From contig JAOUHE010000020.1 in assembly GCA_029865285.1 (NCBI GenBank), forward strand, positions 1 to 17,601: a stretch of 17,601 nt of DNA, written 5' to 3'. Below the pieces are notes generated by a model. That model searched no databases, was not told the origin of the DNA, and saw only the letters and a list, made by a program, of their open reading frames with translations. Every line of letters begins with the position of its first letter. The first letter of the stretch is position 1. Source of the stretch: Chloroflexota bacterium (lineage in GTDB: Bacteria > Chloroflexota > Limnocylindria > QHBO01). Below, piece by piece: positions 14,045 to 17,601 of the stretch. The position numbers and the translations under genes are program-made.

Positions 14045-15304
14045 CTAGGCGATGGCCGCCCGTGCCACCAACGCCAGGGCAGATACCGCAGTCATCGAGA
14101 CCAGCGGACCGAGTCGCGGGTACCACGCGCGGGCGGCAGCAGCACCAAGCGCACCGCCGATTCCGCCAAGTGCCAGCGCCAGCGTGAGCAGGCGGCCGTC
14201 GGTCGGCGAGAAGATCGCGCCGCCGATCACCCAGGCGATCCATACGGCTGCAGCGGCTGCCAACGGCGCCCCGAGGACGAGCACCTCGCTGATCATCGCA
14301 GGGTCGATGCGCACACGCGGCCTGACGACCGTTCGGGCGCTGACCCGTGGAGCCGCGTCCGACGCCGCGGCGGTCGCCGGCGCGGCCATGGCAACTGGTG
14401 CGGGACCCGGGCCCCTGCGCCGGAGATGGAGCCACGATGGCCGTCTCCATGCCGCGCGCTCCCGCGGCCGGGTCCGCAGCCGCGCACGCGGCACCGCGAT
14501 GATCGCGGTGGTGGGCGGCGCGACCGGGATCGATGGTGCGGGCGGCGCCACCGCCTCCACCGTCGGCTGCGGCGTGGGCGCATCGACCTTCGCCAGCTCT
14601 GCCGCTGCAAGCCGCTCCGATGCGGCCGATGCTTCCGCGGCGGCCCGCTCAGCTGCCAGCCGTTCCTCAAGAAGTGCTCGCTCGATCCCGGTGAGCGGCC
14701 GTGGCGGCGGCTCCGGCAATCGCACGGCGGGGACGACCACGGCGACCGGCGGCCGGGCGGCGCTCGCCGACTCCGTTCGCTGCTGCATGCGCGCGGCGGT
14801 GCCGAGCGCCTCGATCAGCTCCGTCTCGCTGGCGGCCGCAATGGCCAGCCTGCCGAGGTCGGTGGGAATCACGATCATGGTCGGCGTGGCAGCCAGCCGC
14901 ACCACGTCGATGTGTTCCTGGCCACGCAGCACCGCGCGACCCAGCGACCAGCCGAAAGCGCCGAAGCGCGCCCGGACGGTTGCCCTGTCGGGCCCCTGCA
15001 CCGTTATCCGCGTCAGCGAACCGCGAACCAGGGCGTAGCGGCGTTCCCCAGTGAGCCAGCGGAGGTGCACCGTGCCCGGCTCGATCGCCACCGATACCGA
15101 GAAGACGAACAGCGCTAGGAAGATTGCAGAGCCGACCACCAGGGCGCCCGCGATCGCAAGTCCGGCGCCGCCGATTCCGCCGAGCATCCAGCCGCCCGCA
15201 CTGGCCGCGGCGCCTGCCAATGCGAAGACGAGCGGCGCGGCGAGCACGCGGACAGGGCTGCGGGCGAGGCGCAGCCTCGCGATCGGGGTGACCTCGTCAG
15301 ACAT
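14045..15304 (-). CDS. Unrecognised membrane protein with possible PH-like domain
   Basis: 419 residues; I do not recognise the family with confidence. Two hydrophobic spans (about 20-40 and 45-70) are followed by a soluble segment (about 72-172) with VAIEPGTVHLRWLTGERRYALVRG, FGAFGWSLGRAVLRG and PTDLGRLAIAAASETELIEAL, which resembles the beta-rich bacterial PH-like domains that often follow paired membrane helices. Then comes an Ala-rich, charged helix (about 204-240, LEERLAAERAAAEASAASERL), a Pro/Ala linker, a basic patch (about 273-297) and three C-terminal spans (about 341-363, 371-391 and 400-418). ATG 15304 was chosen over an upstream frame extension because AAGGTG lies about 6 bases ahead. 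It lies between ilvE and the ileS promoter. Function unknown. Confidence 0.7.
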   Translation of the reverse strand: MSDEVTPIARLRLARSPVRVLAAPLVFALAGAAASAGGWMLGGIGGAGLAIAGALVVGSAIFLALFVFSVSVAIEPGTVHLRWLTGERRYALVRGSLTRITVQGPDRATVRARFGAFGWSLGRAVLRGQEHIDVVRLAATPTMIVIPTDLGRLAIAAASETELIEALGTAARMQQRTESASAARPPVAVVVPAVRLPEPPPRPLTGIERALLEERLAAERAAAEASAASERLAAAELAKVDAPTPQPTVEAVAPPAPSIPVAPPTTAIIAVPRARLRTRPRERAAWRRPSWLHLRRRGPGPAPVAMAAPATAAASDAAPRVSARTVVRPRVRIDPAMISEVLVLGAPLAAAAAVWIAWVIGGAIFSPTDGRLLTLALALGGIGGALGAAAARAWYPRLGPLVSMTAVSALALVARAAIA

Positions 15305-15381
15305 CGGCCGCACCTTCTCGATAACTCGGTAGGCAGGTGGCGCGGCTACGCCGCTCGGCAGCAGCAGCCGGCCCGTCGGCC

Positions 15382-16341
15382 CTAGTAGACGGGCGTCAGC
15401 CAGTGACGATACGCGTCCATGCGGCCGCGCGCCGCGTCGAAGTAGATCTTGTGCAGCCGACGGGTGATCGGCCCGGGCTTCCCGTTCCCCACCGTCCGTC
15501 GGTCGATCTCGATCACCGGCGCCAGTTGCGCACCGGTGCCGCACAGGAAGACCTCATCGGCGCTGTACAGCTCGGTGCGGTCCACGCTGCGTTCGATGAC
15601 GCCGATCCCGAGATCTCCGGCTACGTCCATCAGGTGCCGGCGGGTGATCCCCTCCAGCACGTTGTCGCTGACCGGGGGCGTCACCAGCATGCCGTCGCGG
15701 ACCAGGAAGATGTTCTCGGCGCTCCCCTCGCTGACATGCCCGTCCTGGTTCAGCATGATCGCCTCGTCGAAGCCGTTGAGTTGCGCCTCGGTCTTGGCGA
15801 ACGAGCCATTGACGTACGAGCCCGTGAGCTTGGCGCGCGCGGGGATGGCGTTGTCGTCGGTTCGCCGCCAGGTGCTCACCTGCGCACGAATGCCGACCTC
15901 GGTGTCGATGTACTTCCCGAACGGAATGGCGAAGATGGTGAGATCGGACTCGAGGTTGTGCAGCCGGACGCCGATCGATTCGCTCGACTTGTAGACGATC
16001 GGTCGTATGTAGGCGTCCTCGCGCAGCCCGTCTCGCCGAAGGAGCTCGACGGTCAGGCGGACGAGCTCGTCGGGTGTGTGTGGCACCGTCATGTGCAGGA
16101 GCTTCGCAGACCGATGAATGCGCTGGTAATGCGCAAGCAGATCGAGCCCGAACAACTGCTCCTCGTCAGCGTTCCAGTACGCGCGGATCCCCTCGAAGAC
16201 CGCCGTGCCGTAGTTGAATGCGTGGGTCGTGACGCTGATCTGCGCCTCGGCCAGCGGGACGAACCCGCCGCGGATGAATGCCCAGAGGTTGGCCGTGTGG
16301 TCCGCATCGGCGGTGACCGTGGTGGTTCCCGGCTTCAGCAC
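15382..16341 (-). CDS. ilvE: Branched-chain amino acid aminotransferase
   Basis: 319 residues from GTG 16341. It is a fold-type IV PLP enzyme that catalyses the last step of Ile, Val and Leu synthesis (and the first of their breakdown) with glutamate/2-oxoglutarate. FEGIRAY (49-55), the Schiff-base lysine K171 in ARAKLTGSYVN, and EGSAENIFLV mark the family. The longest frame begins at TTG 16374, but GAGGAGG (16353-16347) stands 5 bases before GTG 16341, so the shorter start is preferred. The N terminus then has about 20 residues before the core WAFIRGGFVPLAEA. D-amino-acid transaminase and ADC lyase share the fold, but length and motifs favour IlvE. It has its own candidate promoter. It is not under the ileS T-box, which lies downstream. 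Confidence 0.93.
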   Translation of the reverse strand: MLKPGTTTVTADADHTANLWAFIRGGFVPLAEAQISVTTHAFNYGTAVFEGIRAYWNADEEQLFGLDLLAHYQRIHRSAKLLHMTVPHTPDELVRLTVELLRRDGLREDAYIRPIVYKSSESIGVRLHNLESDLTIFAIPFGKYIDTEVGIRAQVSTWRRTDDNAIPARAKLTGSYVNGSFAKTEAQLNGFDEAIMLNQDGHVSEGSAENIFLVRDGMLVTPPVSDNVLEGITRRHLMDVAGDLGIGVIERSVDRTELYSADEVFLCGTGAQLAPVIEIDRRTVGNGKPGPITRRLHKIYFDAARGRMDAYRHWLTPVY

Positions 16342-16346
16342 CGCAG

Positions 16347-16353
16347 CCTCCTC
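16347..16353 (-). promoter_or_regulatory. Shine-Dalgarno deciding the ilvE start
   Basis: GAGGAGG with a 5-base spacer (CTGCG) before GTG 16341. It would lie inside the coding sequence if the TTG at 16374 were used, which has no such site. Confidence 0.65.
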
Positions 16354-16376
16354 AGCTGTCGTGTCGCGCGTCAAAC

Positions 16377-16393
16377 CCGCGCCTCAAGCGCGG
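16377..16393 (-). other. Hairpin in the ilvE leader
   Basis: CCGCGC, loop TTGAG, GCGCGG: a perfect six-pair GC stem between the candidate promoter and the ilvE Shine-Dalgarno. No U-run follows it, so it is not a simple terminator. Its role is unknown, and a chance palindrome is possible at this GC content. Confidence 0.4.
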
Positions 16394-16413
16394 TGCCGCG
16401 GCATTTACGAACC

Positions 16414-16419
16414 AGTATA
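16414..16419 (-). promoter_or_regulatory. Candidate -10 element upstream of ilvE
   Basis: TATACT on the minus strand, 72 bases before the preferred GTG, in the 121-base gap after the exchanger gene. No clear -35 is seen at 16-18 bases. The preceding bases CTCGG resemble those before the -10 at 4473-4468. Transcription would start near 16407. Confidence 0.4.
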
Positions 16420-16454
16420 CCGAGCCGCCTCCGCGAACTCCGTGCCGCTCGGCT

Positions 16455-16469
16455 CCACTGAATCAGTGG
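16455..16469. repeat. 15-base palindrome across the exchanger stop codon
   Basis: CCACTGA-A-TCAGTGG on the plus strand: seven-base arms around a central base, with the TGA stop of the exchanger gene inside. As RNA it can form only a short 5-bp hairpin and has no T-run. It could be an operator for ilvE, lying 36 bases upstream of the -10, or a chance palindrome. Confidence 0.3.
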
Positions 16470-17578
16470 GGCACCACGGTGACCGGCAGGAAGAGGGCCG
16501 CCGCCACGTAGGCAAAGTAGATCGGGCCACCCATCAGGAGCGACCAGGCGGTCAGGCGACCGCGGCGGATCATCGAGCCGAAGATGAGCAACGTCGCCAC
16601 GAACGCCGCGCCGGCCGATGCGAAGGCGAGCGCGCTGCTGGCGCTGAACGCCCAATCGGTGAAGAGGATCCCAATGACGGTCGGCAGGCAGCTCTGGAAG
16701 ACCATCGCCCCGGTGATGTTCCCCATCGCCAGGGTGTCCTTGCCGCTGCGCACCCAGATCACGCTGTTGAACTTCTCGGGCAGCTCGGTGGCGATCGGCG
16801 CGATGATCAGCGCGAGGATCCTGGGGTCAAGACCGATGACGGTCGAGAGGTGCTCCACCGCCCCGACAAACACCTGTGCGCCGATGATGATGAGTGCCAG
16901 GGCCGCCAGCACCTGCACGACGATGATCCGCAGGTGCGGCACCGGCCCATTCGCCTCCCCCTCGCCGTCCTCCCCCGGCAGGATGTCGATGTCGATCGAT
17001 CGTGCGCCGCCACCGGTGATCCGGCTCAGATAGAGCCCGTTCAGGGCGTCGGGGTCGCCTTCCTCGGGCGGATCGGTGAAATGAGCACGGACGTAGAACG
17101 CATAGGTCGCCACAAGCGTCGCGGCGACGCCCCAGCGGACCACGGTGAGGCCGGCCGGCAGGAACGTCGTGCCGATTGCCAGCGCGTAGGCGGCGACGAA
17201 GAAGGTGACGTCGCGGCGGAGAACGGTGACGTTGACCCTCAAGTCGGTCCCGCGCTTCCCGCCACGGGCAACGATCACGATGGCGAGGCCGGTGACAAAC
17301 ATCGCCAGGGTGGCGAGCATGAAGGGCGCGCCCAGGATCGCACCGACCCCGATCTCCGCCGAGTTGACGGAGCCCCCTCCCATGACCACCGGCCCGAGAA
17401 TGGCGATGACCGGGATCAGGGTCTCCGGCATCGCGGTCGCGACCGCGGCGAGGACACTGCCGACCGCGCCCTCGGCCAGGTTCAGGCGGTGGCCGAACCA
17501 CTCGATCCCGTTGGTGAAGAGCTCGGCACCGAGCAGGATGAGGGCAAGCGCGGCGATCAGGAGCACCAGGTCCACCAC
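16463..17578 (-). CDS. CaCA-family Na+/Ca2+ exchanger-like membrane protein
   Basis: 371 residues, about ten hydrophobic segments in two halves. Both CaCA alpha repeats are visible: GAELFTNGIEWFGHRLNLAEGA...ATAMPETLIP (acidic residue E52) with EIGVGAILGAPF, and GAQVFVGAVEHLS...APIATELPEKFNS (E268) with NITGAMVFQSCLP. These glutamates are the expected ion-coordinating residues. A central hydrophilic, acid-rich loop (about 165-215, DPPEEGDPD and GEDGEGE) probably faces the cytoplasm and could bind Ca2+ (inference). Family proteins exchange Ca2+ for Na+, K+ or H+; the counter-ion cannot be told here. GTG 17578 is preferred because GGAGG (17589-17585) stands 6 bases upstream. An ATG at 17580 is out of frame. 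The gene is complete. Confidence 0.88.
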   Translation of the reverse strand: MVDLVLLIAALALILLGAELFTNGIEWFGHRLNLAEGAVGSVLAAVATAMPETLIPVIAILGPVVMGGGSVNSAEIGVGAILGAPFMLATLAMFVTGLAIVIVARGGKRGTDLRVNVTVLRRDVTFFVAAYALAIGTTFLPAGLTVVRWGVAATLVATYAFYVRAHFTDPPEEGDPDALNGLYLSRITGGGARSIDIDILPGEDGEGEANGPVPHLRIIVVQVLAALALIIIGAQVFVGAVEHLSTVIGLDPRILALIIAPIATELPEKFNSVIWVRSGKDTLAMGNITGAMVFQSCLPTVIGILFTDWAFSASSALAFASAGAAFVATLLIFGSMIRRGRLTAWSLLMGGPIYFAYVAAALFLPVTVVPH

Positions 17579-17601
17579 ATTCAGCCTCCGATCGTCACCG
17601 A

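Noticed and set aside
16342..16374. TTG start for ilvE
   Set aside because: No ribosome-binding site precedes it, whereas GAGGAGG is correctly spaced before GTG 16341; kept only as an alternative.
16382..16402. Six-codon frame in the ilvE leader as an attenuation leader peptide
   Set aside because: It contains no Ile, Val or Leu codons and has no Shine-Dalgarno, and no terminator with a U-run follows.
1..17601. Defence island, CRISPR array, prophage or insertion sequence
   Set aside because: No repeat arrays, transposase, integrase, terminal repeats or tRNA attachment sites were seen; gene order and composition are uniformly chromosomal.

Overview
This window is a GC-rich stretch of bacterial chromosome in which every credible gene lies on the minus strand, so transcription runs from high to low coordinates. 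The genes are housekeeping genes for translation, RNA modification, replication restart and protein maturation, with almost no intergenic space. I see no mobile element, CRISPR array, rRNA or tRNA gene, and no sign of recent transfer. The IleS subfamily, a DUF4015-type glycosidase-like lipoprotein, the YugP-like metallopeptidase placed after fmt, frequent GTG starts and a candidate leaderless promoter together suggest Chloroflexota (perhaps a Limnocylindria-like lineage) or a related high-GC terrabacterial group. That assignment is inference from style and gene content.

Layout in the direction of transcription. (1) 17578-16463: a CaCA-family Na+/Ca2+ exchanger-like membrane protein. (2) 16341-15382: branched-chain aminotransferase IlvE, with its own candidate promoter and a strong Shine-Dalgarno that moves the start inside the longest open frame. 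(3) 15304-14045: an unrecognised membrane protein with a possible PH-like domain. (4) 14040-13716: a promoter followed by a T-box riboswitch leader with a visible specifier loop (AUC, isoleucine), T-box bulge, antiterminator and competing hairpin. (5) 13715-10536: ileS, with unusual HIGH and KMSKS signatures. (6) 10508-6006: lspA, a RluD-type pseudouridine synthase gene, gmk and priA. The last four junctions in this run are 1-4 base overlaps or close to it. (7) 5970-4517: def and fmt, with a -10 element placed so that def could be leaderless. (8) 4433 to the window edge: YugP-like zinc metallopeptidase, rlmN, rpe, the DUF4015 lipoprotein and dtd (its 3' end is cut off by the window), again nearly all overlapping.

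Functionally, IleS charging is sensed by the T-box. Def and Fmt handle N-terminal formyl-methionine. RlmN and the RluD-like enzyme modify rRNA (RlmN also tRNA). Dtd removes D-amino acids from tRNA. LspA would process lipoproteins, including the DUF4015 protein encoded in the same window. The priA-def-fmt-metallopeptidase-rlmN-rpe run looks like a shortened form of a widespread bacterial cluster, with rsmB, the Stp/PknB phosphatase-kinase pair and rsgA absent.

I did not find a new defence or biosynthetic system here. The points most worth a second look are the ileS T-box whose competing hairpin lacks a U-tract, the divergent IleS active-site motifs, the uncharacterised membrane protein, and the start and promoter arrangements.
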